A stretch of 64,000 nt of DNA. It comes from UBA2821 sp902763335 (GTDB lineage Bacteria > Bacillota > Clostridia > Lachnospirales > Lachnospiraceae). The notes below the pieces were generated by a model, which did not search any database, had not been told where the DNA came from, and was given only the letters and a program-made list of their open reading frames with translations. Where the stretch lies: NCBI GenBank assembly GCA_052066835.1, contig JBQHRJ010000004.1, one strand, 5' to 3'. The position numbers were made by a program, and so were the translations under genes. Of this stretch, positions 50,359 through 58,922 are shown in pieces (within the stretch, counting starts at the first letter, position 1; every line of letters starts with the position of its first letter).

Positions 50359-50685
50359 TTACACCTCCTTATATCTCATCTTGATATAATCTTCATTATC
50401 TTCAACTATGGATTCAATACCAAGTTCAAAAGATTTCATCAGCAAAATGGTATCTCTGCCAATATCACCAATAAATTTTATCTCCAACAATCCCTCATCT
50501 TCATCAAGAATCGTCTTAAATCTATCCTGTGTAAACTTCTCTATGGAATTGGCTGTATTCTGTGCTATAACCGATGCGGCTGCACATATTATATCATGAC
50601 CGTATTCATCATATCCTGCATGTCCACACAATCTGTATCCTTTATACTTTTTATTGGAATCCACATAAACTGTGACATCAATCAT
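50359..50685 (-). CDS. prp: ribosomal-processing cysteine protease Prp
   Basis: A 108-aa protease that trims the L27 N-terminus. The catalytic pair is in GHAGYDEYGHDIICAAAS: His22 and Cys34. Prp is essential where L27 carries the extension. It starts seven bases after rplU with no obvious ribosome binding site, so it is probably translated by coupling, and ends three bases before rpmA. Confidence 0.94.
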   Translation of the reverse strand: MIDVTVYVDSNKKYKGYRLCGHAGYDEYGHDIICAAASVIAQNTANSIEKFTQDRFKTILDEDEGLLEIKFIGDIGRDTILLMKSFELGIESIVEDNEDYIKMRYKEV

Positions 50686-50691
50686 AAAAGA

Positions 50692-51000
50692 TTATGCGTT
50701 GATTTTTTCAATCTTAACTTCTGTATAAGACTGTCTGTGACCATTCTTCTTATGATAGCCAGTTTTTCTCTTATACTTATAAACAATGACTTTCTTTCCT
50801 TTTCCTTCAGAAACAACTGTAGCAGAAACGCTAGCATTTGCAACTGTAGGATCACCTACAACTACTTCTCCGTTATTAACAAGAAGAACATTGTCAAATG
50901 TCACTGTCTCTCCAGCTTCTTTACCAAGCTTCTCAACTTTGATAACATCGCCTTCAGATACTTTGTACTGTTTACCACCTGTTGCTATAATTGCGTACAT
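50692..51000 (-). CDS. rplU: 50S ribosomal protein L21
   Basis: A 102-aa protein starting MYAIIATGGKQYKVSEGD, the common L21 N-terminus, and ending in a basic segment (KRKTGYHKKNGHRQSYTEVKI). AGGAGG lies six bases before the ATG. It is the first gene in the rplU-prp-rpmA transcript, with a long untranslated leader that looks like the known L21 leader. Confidence 0.96.
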   Translation of the reverse strand: MYAIIATGGKQYKVSEGDVIKVEKLGKEAGETVTFDNVLLVNNGEVVVGDPTVANASVSATVVSEGKGKKVIVYKYKRKTGYHKKNGHRQSYTEVKIEKINA

Positions 51001-51002
51001 AT

Positions 51003-51085
51003 GGCACCTCCTATTTCAATTACTCGCCAGCTTCGGTGTCCGTTATGTTATCTGGAACTTTATACCCCACTGTGCGGCATACTGT
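51003..51085 (-). ncRNA. ribosomal protein L21 leader-like RNA
   Basis: The 5' untranslated region between the promoter and rplU is about 80 bases and contains GCCGCACAGTGGGG and ACCGAAGCTGGCGAGT, pieces that I recall from the Firmicutes L21 leader. It is thought to be an autoregulatory site for ribosomal protein expression. Named from memory of the motif, not from a covariance search. Confidence 0.55.
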
Positions 51086-51088
51086 TAT

Positions 51089-51117
51089 AATATAGCACGT
51101 CATACTATTATTGTCAA
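51089..51117 (-). promoter_or_regulatory. sigma-A promoter of rplU-prp-rpmA
   Basis: Minus strand: TTGACA (51112-51117), 17-base spacer, TATATT (51089-51094). Confidence 0.8.
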
Positions 51118-51150
51118 ATAATTTTTTAAATTTTCACTGGCCTCGAACAT

Positions 51151-51543
51151 TTACTCGTCCTTATCATCTATAGGAGTCAATGTTCCCGTATCCGCATTCT
51201 CACCATTAATGGTAATATCTATAGTTCCATCTTCGTGTTCGGTATAATAAAACTCAATGGATGCTCCATCAACATTTGTAAGATACATTGAATTATCCTT
51301 ATACACTATATCATACTGTCCAGTAGAATCATTCTCATTCGTAATAAGTAATGTTCCGTTTGCATTGAACTGCCATGTGGAATTATCTGCTGAATTTGTA
51401 TATCTGCCGTTAAACACATTTTTCTCAGCATCAGCAGGTACTATCACTGTTTTCACGTCGCTTTTACCGCCGCATGCAGAAAGAACTACAGCCATACTCA
51501 AAACCATTACCATGGAAATAATTTTTTTTAATCTGCTTTTCAT
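51151..51543 (-). CDS. small lipoprotein of unknown function
   Basis: A 130-aa exported lipoprotein with the signal peptide MKSRLKKIISMVMVLSMAV and lipobox LSAC (Cys at 24). The mature part is a short beta-rich domain with the pattern NGRYTNSADNSTWQFNANGTLLI, reported as residues 45-67, which looks like a single lipocalin-like or DUF5640-type barrel motif. Start at 51543, since GGAGG is five bases upstream. It has its own promoter with TTGCCA-17-TATATT. Function unknown. Confidence 0.75.
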   Translation of the reverse strand: MKSRLKKIISMVMVLSMAVVLSACGGKSDVKTVIVPADAEKNVFNGRYTNSADNSTWQFNANGTLLITNENDSTGQYDIVYKDNSMYLTNVDGASIEFYYTEHEDGTIDITINGENADTGTLTPIDDKDE

Positions 51544-51580
51544 TACGTCCTCCATCTTTCAGGCATTTTATTTCTTTCAT

Positions 51581-51609
51581 AATATAACATTTTTTTTACT
51601 TTCTGGCAA
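51581..51609 (-). promoter_or_regulatory. promoter of the lipoprotein gene
   Basis: Minus strand: TTGCCA (51604-51609), 17-base spacer, TATATT (51581-51586). Confidence 0.65.
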
Positions 51610-51721
51610 AGATTTTCATCGAAATTTAAAAAAATTTTAGATATTTACAATTTATTTATGATATAATGAGCAGGATGATTTAACATAGTAAAATCAGAAA
51701 ATGAATTTCAGCAGCTTTTAG

Positions 51722-51837
51722 AATAGTGTCAAAATGGTGCTGCGTACCAGCCGGGCACAAAATATGGTATTGCAAGCCAGCTTGCAAGTCCACATTATTG
51801 TACCGGCTATTCCCCGCAAGGGGATTTTGACACTATT
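51722..51837. repeat. palindromic repeat, copy B (long form), structured
   Basis: Perfect 14-bp outer arms (51722-51735 with 51824-51837) enclose two inner hairpins: a long arm with matched blocks AGCCGG/CCGGCT (51749, 51803), ACAA/TTGT, TGG/CCA and TTGCAAGC/GCTTGCAA (51770, 51780), and a short one CCCC-GCAA-GGGG (51812-51823) with a GNRA tetraloop. It is in a 371-base gene-free stretch (51544-51914) between divergent genes; the rest of the stretch holds the lipoprotein promoter, a lone TATAAT at 51662 and nothing else I can name. The reverse of copy A (3075-3133) has the same outline without the long arm. Confidence 0.75.
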
Positions 51838-51914
51838 ACATATAAACGTTTTAACGCTATCTTAAATACTAAAAGCTTTTCCGGAGTTCATAATAATTTT
51901 ATGGAGGAATGCAT

Positions 51915-52253
51915 ATGAAAACCTATAGAAATGAAATTATATACGCGTGCATTTTATCCGTGGGTATATCTGCCTGTGCTGTCTGTATACTGCTCGGATA
52001 TTACAATGCCGCACTTTTAACCCTTCTTATTTCATCAGTATTTATACTGCTTGAACTGTATTCACTTTTTGTAAGGCTCGACGGAGGTACCGGCGGCAGA
52101 GTATCATCATCCACTGCTTCACTTGTTCCCGATCCATACTCCATGCCTGATCCTTACCTTGACGGTGATTTTTCTGATGATGGCGAATTTTCTTTTACAG
52201 ACGGAATAGATGCAGTATCCGAACCTGTAATAGTACACAACAAAGAAGATTAA
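51915..52253 (+). CDS. membrane protein of unknown function
   Basis: A 112-aa protein with two N-terminal hydrophobic helices (about 9-30 and 33-54) and an acidic, proline- and aspartate-rich C-terminal tail (VPDPYSMPDPYLDGDFSDDGEF). The ATG at 51915 has GGAGG seven bases upstream; the frame is open two codons earlier. It is directly followed, 15 bases later, by the SH3 protein, and the two probably form one unit. I do not recognise it. Confidence 0.65.
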   Translation: MKTYRNEIIYACILSVGISACAVCILLGYYNAALLTLLISSVFILLELYSLFVRLDGGTGGRVSSSTASLVPDPYSMPDPYLDGDFSDDGEFSFTDGIDAVSEPVIVHNKED

Positions 52254-52268
52254 GATTGGAGATTTATA

Positions 52269-53030
52269 ATGAGAAAAAGTTTTAAATTTATTTTATGCAT
52301 GATTTCTGCTGATATAATTATTATAGCAATCGTATTTTTACTTAATCTTACCGGTTCATTTTCAAAACCTGTATCAAAAGACTCCGGCAAACCTTCTGTT
52401 GCCGAATCACAGACAGACACCGGCGCAGATTCCCCGAATAATGTCACTCCTGCTGAGCCATCCACGGAAATCCGGACTGCAGATACTGTAGAAAATACAA
52501 CCGAATTTACTACGGATAATGAAACAGAATATCAGACTGATATTACAGACGAATCGGCCTCTGAAACAACGACCGAAGCTTCAACAGAAGAAACCACCAC
52601 ACTTCCATCAGACAGCTTCGTTGTATTAAATACAACATCCAAAGTATACCTGAGAAGTGAGGCATCAACCGGAGGAAAAATAATCTGTGAGATTCCCGCC
52701 AATTCACATGGCACGATAATATCTACTGAAGGAAGCTGGAGCAAAGTAAAATATGACGGCCACACAGGCTATGTATTCACCGAATATATACTGACAGGCA
52801 CTTCTGCAAATGATTATGTGTCAGACCTCAATTCTGACAAAGTAAAGATTGACCGTTCCTGCAACATGCGAAACGTTCCTGACACCTCAAGTCCTGTAAT
52901 AGGAAATGCCATAGCCGGAACCGAATATAAATACATAAAAGAAAAAAGTGACGACCAGTGGTTTGCCATCATTCTTGAAGACGGTTCTACAGCCTATATA
53001 TCAACCGGATATGCAACCATTACAAACTAA
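52269..53030 (+). CDS. membrane-anchored protein with two bacterial SH3 domains
   Basis: A 253-aa protein with one N-terminal membrane helix (about 6-27), a Thr/Glu/Ser-rich flexible stretch (about 35-118) and two SH3b repeats: the first VLNTTSKVYLRSEAS...GYVFTEYIL (about 119-175), the second VKIDRSCNMRNVPDTSS...AYISTGY (about 190-250). Such domains bind peptidoglycan or cell-wall polymers outside the cell. GGAGA stands before the ATG. No catalytic domain is present, so it may be a wall-binding adaptor. Confidence 0.85.
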   Translation: MRKSFKFILCMISADIIIIAIVFLLNLTGSFSKPVSKDSGKPSVAESQTDTGADSPNNVTPAEPSTEIRTADTVENTTEFTTDNETEYQTDITDESASETTTEASTEETTTLPSDSFVVLNTTSKVYLRSEASTGGKIICEIPANSHGTIISTEGSWSKVKYDGHTGYVFTEYILTGTSANDYVSDLNSDKVKIDRSCNMRNVPDTSSPVIGNAIAGTEYKYIKEKSDDQWFAIILEDGSTAYISTGYATITN

Positions 53031-53040
53031 AACATATTAA

Positions 53041-53085
53041 AAATGGTCTTTGTAAGTCTGAAATTCAAACTTACAAAGACCATTT
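53041..53085. terminator. bidirectional terminator after the SH3 gene
   Basis: A perfect 17-bp stem (53041-53057 with 53069-53085) with T-rich flanks, shared by the SH3 gene on the plus strand and the DUF2442 gene on the minus strand. Confidence 0.9.
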
Positions 53086-53096
53086 ATTTTTATTAT

Positions 53097-53369
53097 TTAT
53101 ATTGCTTTTGTATCAGAATCAGTATTAGTATCTCTCTTAACTCTTGTCATCTCGAATATTTCCGATAAGCTGAGACTTATACGTCCGTTATCCCATAATA
53201 TAGAATCTCCGTCTGTCGTTGCTCCCATAAATAAAAATTCATCCTTAAGATCATTAAATCTCATTGTCTCAATTTTATCTGTCATATTAATCAGAAACAT
53301 TCTTCCGCCATCTAATTCCACTAAAAGTCTGTTTGCATACTTTGGTTCAACATCTTTAATACGTGCCAT
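53097..53369 (-). CDS. DUF2442 domain protein
   Basis: A 90-aa protein of the DUF2442 type, recognised from IKDVEPKYANRLLVELDGGRMF and the closing IxWDNGRISLSLSEI. Such proteins are small, soluble and common beside toxin-like or regulatory genes, but no function is established. The start at 53369 has AAGGGA nine bases before it. It is downstream of the MalT-like regulator and likely read from its own or that promoter. Confidence 0.8.
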   Translation of the reverse strand: MARIKDVEPKYANRLLVELDGGRMFLINMTDKIETMRFNDLKDEFLFMGATTDGDSILWDNGRISLSLSEIFEMTRVKRDTNTDSDTKAI

Positions 53370-53464
53370 AATCATCATTCCCTTCTTTTTGTTATATAAA
53401 CCTACTATCATTCTCCATTATATATTAATTTTAAAAATATACTACACCCTAAAAGTGGGTAATT

Positions 53465-55909
53465 TTAGAAATATTTGGCAAGTTCTGACCTTGATTTTAT
53501 ACCTATCTTGCTAAATACATTCTTCAGATTACTTTTAACTGTATTCTCTGAAATGTGCAGTTTCAGGGCAATCTCCCTGTTTGTAAACCTTTCAGCCGCA
53601 AGTTTCGCTATATCTTCTTCCCGCTTTGTCAGACCATGGGTGTTTTTCTTTACAATATTTATTTTATCTCCGTATATTTTATCATATCCATCTAATTTTT
53701 CCAGAAATTCATGGTAATTTTCATTTTCCACAGGCATAAACTGTCTTAAAAACGTATAGTTTTCCACAAATGGCAGATATATTTTATCATCACATGCAAG
53801 AGCGAGTGCCTCAACTATAAATTTCTGAGCTTTATCAGTATTTCCAAGCTGATAGTCTGCAGCAGCGATATAAATATATGTATATATTTTATACATCACA
53901 TTGTCATATATTCCTGCCACGCCAAGCATCTGTCCGCTTATTCCGATAAGTTTCATGTATTGTCCCGTCTCAATAAGGTATCTTCCGTATATAAGATTTG
54001 CAAATCCAATATTGTAAACTACACACTTCTTCTCAATACTAGAATTATCTTTAAGCCATCCCGTAATATCATTTTCATCTCCGGTAAGAATACACATATA
54101 GCTATATGTCATATCGACAATTATACCGTTTTTATACTCTTTTGCCTCTTCCATTTTATGATTAACTGACCTTAAAATATACTTTATATTTTCGCTGTCA
54201 CCATTGTACGCTGATATTCTGGCAAGACAGAACATGGCAGCAACATATATATTAAACTGGTTTCTTGTCTCAGCCATATATAGTGCCTTATGACACAATA
54301 TCTCCGCACTTTCAAAATCCATTTGATTAAGCAGCACCTCGGCCTTTGCCATTGCATCCGCACCTTTCCCAAGACCTCCGGTAAGCCTGTAATAATATGG
54401 AATCATATCCTCAAAGGTTTTAAGCTGTTCCCCGACGCCACTGCCACTTCTGTATATGTTAGACAACACTGTAGGTGTCTTAAAAGTCCACAGCATTCCC
54501 GATGACATAAATGATGACGGTGCCTTCATATAACCGCATGCTTTCTCATAATGATTTTTCATTTCACCCAGTCTGTTATATTTGCTTAAAGCGAGTAATA
54601 AATGCACTTCACCTTTTAGCATACCTTTAGAACCAATTTCTTCTAAAATGTCGTATAACTGATTGCATTTTTCAATATAAAAATCCTTCTCATGATACAT
54701 AAACAGAACAAGCGCCATTACCATAGATGTTTCTATATTATTTTTAACCACATCATCCGGAGTATTCCTTATGATATCTATGAACATTTCTTTATGACTT
54801 CCGGTTATATATTCTTCTATGTCCTCTATTCCAAAGTGCATTTCATATATACTTTTGTAATCATGAATACGGTAAAACACTTTGATTGCATTAAAGTATT
54901 CATCATTTCCGGCATACCATTTTCCTGCCTGATAATAAATATCTTTTTTAAATACAGGCTCTAATTTATCTATCTCACTCTCCAGAAAAAATCTTAAGAG
55001 TCCGTGAATATAATATTTTCGTTGTAATCTGTCATAGGTGATAAGCTGGTTTGAAGACAAAATCTTTTTCACTTCATTTTCATTCATCGAACCGCCTGCC
55101 ATTCTGACCGCCTGCCTGAGTGTAAAATTTTCAAACAAACCGAGTTTAATCATGAGATCCTGTCCTGTAATACTTAATCTGTCCCAGAACATTTCCCCTA
55201 TAAGCTGATTAACTCCTATGTCCGTCTCAAATGCTTTATTCTCTATATAATGAAGGAGCTGCAGATATATGGCACTAATCCAGCCGTCCGTATATTTTCT
55301 AAGATACTGTGCCTCCTCATGTGATAATCTTATTCCACATTTTCTATAATATATTATTATTTCTTCATCCGTAAATTCAAATGCACTCTTAGATATATAG
55401 TTGACATCCTGCGAATTCACCTTTTCCCTTAATACACAATCATTGATAACCTGTGTTATGAGTACTATATGTATCTGCGAGTTATGAAGCCCCGTTATTG
55501 CCATAAAAAATGTACTCAGCATATCGTCGGCAACATTCTGATAATTGTCAATAATAAGATACACCGGCTCACTCAAGTCCATTTCCCTTATAATTGAAAT
55601 ATTTCTGTTACACACATCCTCATCCCACGGATAACCCGATGCCTTTAACCTGTCAGAAATTTCCTCATCAAAGCTTTTAAATGCCACACACAAATCATTA
55701 AAAAACCTTCCGCGGTCCTTTAATTCAACGTTAAGCCAGACATATGTATAATCTGTATTTTCAAATAAATTCCTGATGGCTGTAGTTTTTCCATAACCAA
55801 GAGGAGCCTCAACTATCGTCAAGGCCTCTTTATATACTGTATCAAGTTTATTCATTAATTCATCAGGAATATATACCTGTTTTGAGTTATACCTGCTCAC
55901 TACTGTCAT
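53465..55909 (-). CDS. large LuxR-family ATP-dependent regulator (MalT/LAL type)
   Basis: An 814-aa protein of the LAL class: an N-terminal STAND ATPase with Walker A EAPLGYGKTT (about 35-44) and Walker B LIIDNYQ, a long alpha-helical, TPR-like middle (about 330-740) and a C-terminal LuxR HTH (LTKREEDIAKLAAERFTNREIA...ISENTVKSNLKNVF). Such proteins switch on genes after binding a sugar-type or peptide effector in the helical part. The gene lies 22 bases after gpsA. No transport or sugar operon is near, so the target is unclear. Confidence 0.9.
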   Translation of the reverse strand: MTVVSRYNSKQVYIPDELMNKLDTVYKEALTIVEAPLGYGKTTAIRNLFENTDYTYVWLNVELKDRGRFFNDLCVAFKSFDEEISDRLKASGYPWDEDVCNRNISIIREMDLSEPVYLIIDNYQNVADDMLSTFFMAITGLHNSQIHIVLITQVINDCVLREKVNSQDVNYISKSAFEFTDEEIIIYYRKCGIRLSHEEAQYLRKYTDGWISAIYLQLLHYIENKAFETDIGVNQLIGEMFWDRLSITGQDLMIKLGLFENFTLRQAVRMAGGSMNENEVKKILSSNQLITYDRLQRKYYIHGLLRFFLESEIDKLEPVFKKDIYYQAGKWYAGNDEYFNAIKVFYRIHDYKSIYEMHFGIEDIEEYITGSHKEMFIDIIRNTPDDVVKNNIETSMVMALVLFMYHEKDFYIEKCNQLYDILEEIGSKGMLKGEVHLLLALSKYNRLGEMKNHYEKACGYMKAPSSFMSSGMLWTFKTPTVLSNIYRSGSGVGEQLKTFEDMIPYYYRLTGGLGKGADAMAKAEVLLNQMDFESAEILCHKALYMAETRNQFNIYVAAMFCLARISAYNGDSENIKYILRSVNHKMEEAKEYKNGIIVDMTYSYMCILTGDENDITGWLKDNSSIEKKCVVYNIGFANLIYGRYLIETGQYMKLIGISGQMLGVAGIYDNVMYKIYTYIYIAAADYQLGNTDKAQKFIVEALALACDDKIYLPFVENYTFLRQFMPVENENYHEFLEKLDGYDKIYGDKINIVKKNTHGLTKREEDIAKLAAERFTNREIALKLHISENTVKSNLKNVFSKIGIKSRSELAKYF

Positions 55910-55931
55910 TCGTTCACCCCCGAATACATTA

Positions 55932-56942
55932 TCAATTCCACAACACGGTCGGATTTTCTATCGTTCTGCTTCTCATCATCAGATCTTTGACTGCTTCACC
56001 CGCATCAAGACCGTCAAACAATATTTCATTTACCTTCTCTATTATAGGCATCTGTATATTATACTTTTTGCCAAGTTCCAACGCTGCTTTAGCAGAATAA
56101 ACACCCTCTACAACCATATTTACTTCTTTCATGGCATCATCCATTTTGTAGCCTTTTCCTATAAGGATTCCGGCTCTTCTGTTTCTGCTGTGCATGCTTG
56201 CACATGTAACGATAAGGTCTCCTATACCGGTGAGTCCGCAAAATGTCTCAAACTTTGCACCCATTGCAACACCAAGTCTGCCGATTTCACCGATTCCTCT
56301 TGTTATAAGTGCTGCTTTTGTATTATCACCGTAACCAAGTCCGTCCGCTATACCTGCAGCCAATGCTATTACATTTTTTAATGCCCCGCCAAGCTCTATT
56401 CCTAGAACATCCGAACTTATATATACTCTGAAACAGTCACTCATAAAAATATTCTGTATATACTCTGCCGTCTCTCTCGTTGCGGCTCCTGCAACACATG
56501 TGGTAGGAATACCTCTTCCGACTTCTTCAGCATGACTCGGACCTGATAATACTGCCACATCTGCATCCGGTATCTCTTCACTGATTACACCCGTGAGTGT
56601 ATACAAAGTTTTCTCTTCTATTCCTTTTGCTACATTTACAATAATCTGACCATTTTTTACAAATTCCTTTAATTTAGCTGCTGTCTGGCGGACATAAGAT
56701 GATGCAACTGCCATAATTATCATGTCTTTATTGTCAACAGCCTCTTTCATATCTGACGTAATATGTATATTTTCAGATATTTTTATTCCCGGAAGACTGA
56801 TTTTATTTTCTCTCTCTTCCTTAAGCATGTTTACTTCTCTCTCCACTGCTGACCACATAGTCACGTTATGTCCGTTATTGTTAAGCAAAACTGCGATGCC
56901 GAGTCCCCAGCCTCCTGCTCCTAAAATTGCTATATCTGCCAT
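55932..56942 (-). CDS. gpsA: glycerol-3-phosphate dehydrogenase [NAD(P)+]
   Basis: Reduces dihydroxyacetone phosphate to sn-glycerol-3-phosphate for phospholipid synthesis. The 336-aa protein has the Rossmann motif ILGAGGWGLGIAVLL (5-19), KGIEEKTL, GPSHAEEV, the catalytic GLGYGDNTKAALITRG region and GLTGIGDLIVTC. GGAGGAG precedes the ATG. It follows plsY by two bases and works with it in the same pathway. Confidence 0.96.
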   Translation of the reverse strand: MADIAILGAGGWGLGIAVLLNNNGHNVTMWSAVEREVNMLKEERENKISLPGIKISENIHITSDMKEAVDNKDMIIMAVASSYVRQTAAKLKEFVKNGQIIVNVAKGIEEKTLYTLTGVISEEIPDADVAVLSGPSHAEEVGRGIPTTCVAGAATRETAEYIQNIFMSDCFRVYISSDVLGIELGGALKNVIALAAGIADGLGYGDNTKAALITRGIGEIGRLGVAMGAKFETFCGLTGIGDLIVTCASMHSRNRRAGILIGKGYKMDDAMKEVNMVVEGVYSAKAALELGKKYNIQMPIIEKVNEILFDGLDAGEAVKDLMMRSRTIENPTVLWN

Positions 56943-56944
56943 AC

Positions 56945-57598
56945 CTATTCTCCTCCTTTTTTATTTTTAGACTGACCTATCTTTCTCTCTGTTCCGTTAA
57001 GTAATCTCTGTATGTTTGCATGATGTTTGATAAATGCAAGTGCTGATATTATAAATGCAAGCACTATTCCCTCAACGATACTGTTGCCACTTAAAGGAAG
57101 CATTTTTAATACTGCAAAAATCACAAATTCCACAAAGAATCCTGCTGCCATGCAAAGCGAACCTAATGAAACATACTTAGATACCACCGTCACAATCACA
57201 AATGTAAAAAATGCAAGTAATACCAGTCTCCAGTCTCCAAGCCCTAATATTACACCTGATGTGGCAGCAATACCTTTACCGCCTCTGAATTTCATGTAAA
57301 ACGGAAAGTTATGTCCGAGTATTACACCGAGTCCTGTATACATTTTCAATATAAACATATTGTCTGTAGTATTTCTGAATATAAAATATATAAGTACAAT
57401 GGCAAAAACCGCTTTTAAACTGTCTCCGAAATATGTTATTATCCCGGCCTTTTTCCCAAGTACACGCATTGTATTTGTCGTTCCTGCATTACCGCTGCCA
57501 AAATCCCGTATATCCACATGATTTAATCTGCCATATATGTATCCGGTCTGAAAGAGTCCAAATACATACCCTATCACAATACACAATATGCGTTCCAT
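56945..57598 (-). CDS. plsY: acyl-phosphate:glycerol-3-phosphate acyltransferase
   Basis: Integral membrane acyltransferase that makes lysophosphatidic acid. It has five hydrophobic segments and the family motifs GSGNAGTTNTMRVLG, GHNFPFYMKFRGGKGIA and a later GSLCMAAGF. 217 aa is normal. It is followed by gpsA and preceded by der two bases upstream, an arrangement usual in Clostridia. Confidence 0.95.
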   Translation of the reverse strand: MERILCIVIGYVFGLFQTGYIYGRLNHVDIRDFGSGNAGTTNTMRVLGKKAGIITYFGDSLKAVFAIVLIYFIFRNTTDNMFILKMYTGLGVILGHNFPFYMKFRGGKGIAATSGVILGLGDWRLVLLAFFTFVIVTVVSKYVSLGSLCMAAGFFVEFVIFAVLKMLPLSGNSIVEGIVLAFIISALAFIKHHANIQRLLNGTERKIGQSKNKKGGE

Positions 57599-57599
57599 A

Positions 57600-58922
57600 T
57601 TATTTTTCCTTTCTTTCTCTTATGATAAATTTGAGCGATGTACCTCTGAATCCAAAAGCCTCTCTTACTTTATTTTCTATATAACGTGTATATGAAAAAT
57701 GCATGAGTTCCTTTGAATTTACAAATATTACAAATGTCGGTGGCTTAACTGCAACCTGTGTCATATAGAACAATTTAAGTCGCTTTCCTTTATCAGACGG
57801 TGGTTGCTGCAATGCAACTGCTTCTGCCATAATCTCATTTAATACACCTGTTGCAACTCTCATATTCTGATTCTGAATAATCGTATCTATCCAGTCAAAC
57901 ATCTTGTTAAGACGCTGTCCCGTAACCGCAGATATAAACATAATCTCTGCATACGGCATAAACGAAAGAACTTCTTTTATTCTGTTAGTATGCTCATATA
58001 TTGTCTTGTCATTCTTTTCAATCGCATCCCACTTGTTCACTGCAATAAGGATACCTTTACCTCTGTCATGGGCTATACCGGCAATCTTTGCATCCTGCTC
58101 TGTAACCCCCTCAGTAGCATCAATAACGATAACAACCACATCTGCTCTTTCTACAGCCGTAACTGTTCTTATTATACTGTAACGCTCTATCTCTTCCTTT
58201 ACTTTTGCTTTTCTTCTGAGACCGGCCGTATCTATAAACACATATTCTTTTCCGTTTCGTATTATCTCCGTGTCCACTGCATCCCTTGTCGTTCCTGCAA
58301 TATTAGACACTATACATCTGTTTTCACCGAGAAGTCTGTTTATAATAGAAGATTTACCTACATTCGGTTTACCTACTATGGCTACTCTCGGTCTGTCATC
58401 CTCCTCGTCCGTTCCTTCAATATCCTTGAAATGCTCAACTATCTTCTCAAGCAGATCACCTATTCCAAGTCTTGAACCGGCAGATATAGGTACCGGATCA
58501 CCTATTCCAAGATTATAAAACTCATATACATCCGGCATATACTTTTCAAAATTATCTACTTTATTAACAGCAAGTATAACCGGTTTGCGGCTTCTTCTTA
58601 ACATATCAGCAACTTTCGCATCAGCGTCAACAAGCCCCTGCTTAACGTCTGTCATAAATACTATAACGTCTGCAGTATCCATGGCTATCTCAGCCTGTTC
58701 TCTCATCTGTGATAATATTATATCATTCGTATCCGGCTCTATACCACCTGTATCTATCATGGTAAATGTGTAATCCAGCCAGGTAACATCAGCATATATT
58801 CTGTCTCTGGTAACTCCCGGAGTATCTTTTACGATAGAAATCATTTCTCCCGCCATAGCGTTAAACAATGTAGACTTACCTACATTTGGTCTTCCCACTA
58901 TAGCTACTATAGGTTTACTCAT
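57600..58922 (-). CDS. der: double-GTPase Der (EngA), 50S assembly
   Basis: A 440-aa protein with two G domains in tandem, GRPNVGKST (9-17) and GKPNVGKSS (around 183-191), each with a DTxG switch (DTGGIEPD, DTAGLRRKAK) and NKVD/NKWD, and a C-terminal KH-like domain ending FRGTSLKFIIRERK. It acts late in large-subunit maturation. It overlaps the DUF512 gene by four bases. Confidence 0.97.
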   Translation of the reverse strand: MSKPIVAIVGRPNVGKSTLFNAMAGEMISIVKDTPGVTRDRIYADVTWLDYTFTMIDTGGIEPDTNDIILSQMREQAEIAMDTADVIVFMTDVKQGLVDADAKVADMLRRSRKPVILAVNKVDNFEKYMPDVYEFYNLGIGDPVPISAGSRLGIGDLLEKIVEHFKDIEGTDEEDDRPRVAIVGKPNVGKSSIINRLLGENRCIVSNIAGTTRDAVDTEIIRNGKEYVFIDTAGLRRKAKVKEEIERYSIIRTVTAVERADVVVIVIDATEGVTEQDAKIAGIAHDRGKGILIAVNKWDAIEKNDKTIYEHTNRIKEVLSFMPYAEIMFISAVTGQRLNKMFDWIDTIIQNQNMRVATGVLNEIMAEAVALQQPPSDKGKRLKLFYMTQVAVKPPTFVIFVNSKELMHFSYTRYIENKVREAFGFRGTSLKFIIRERKEK

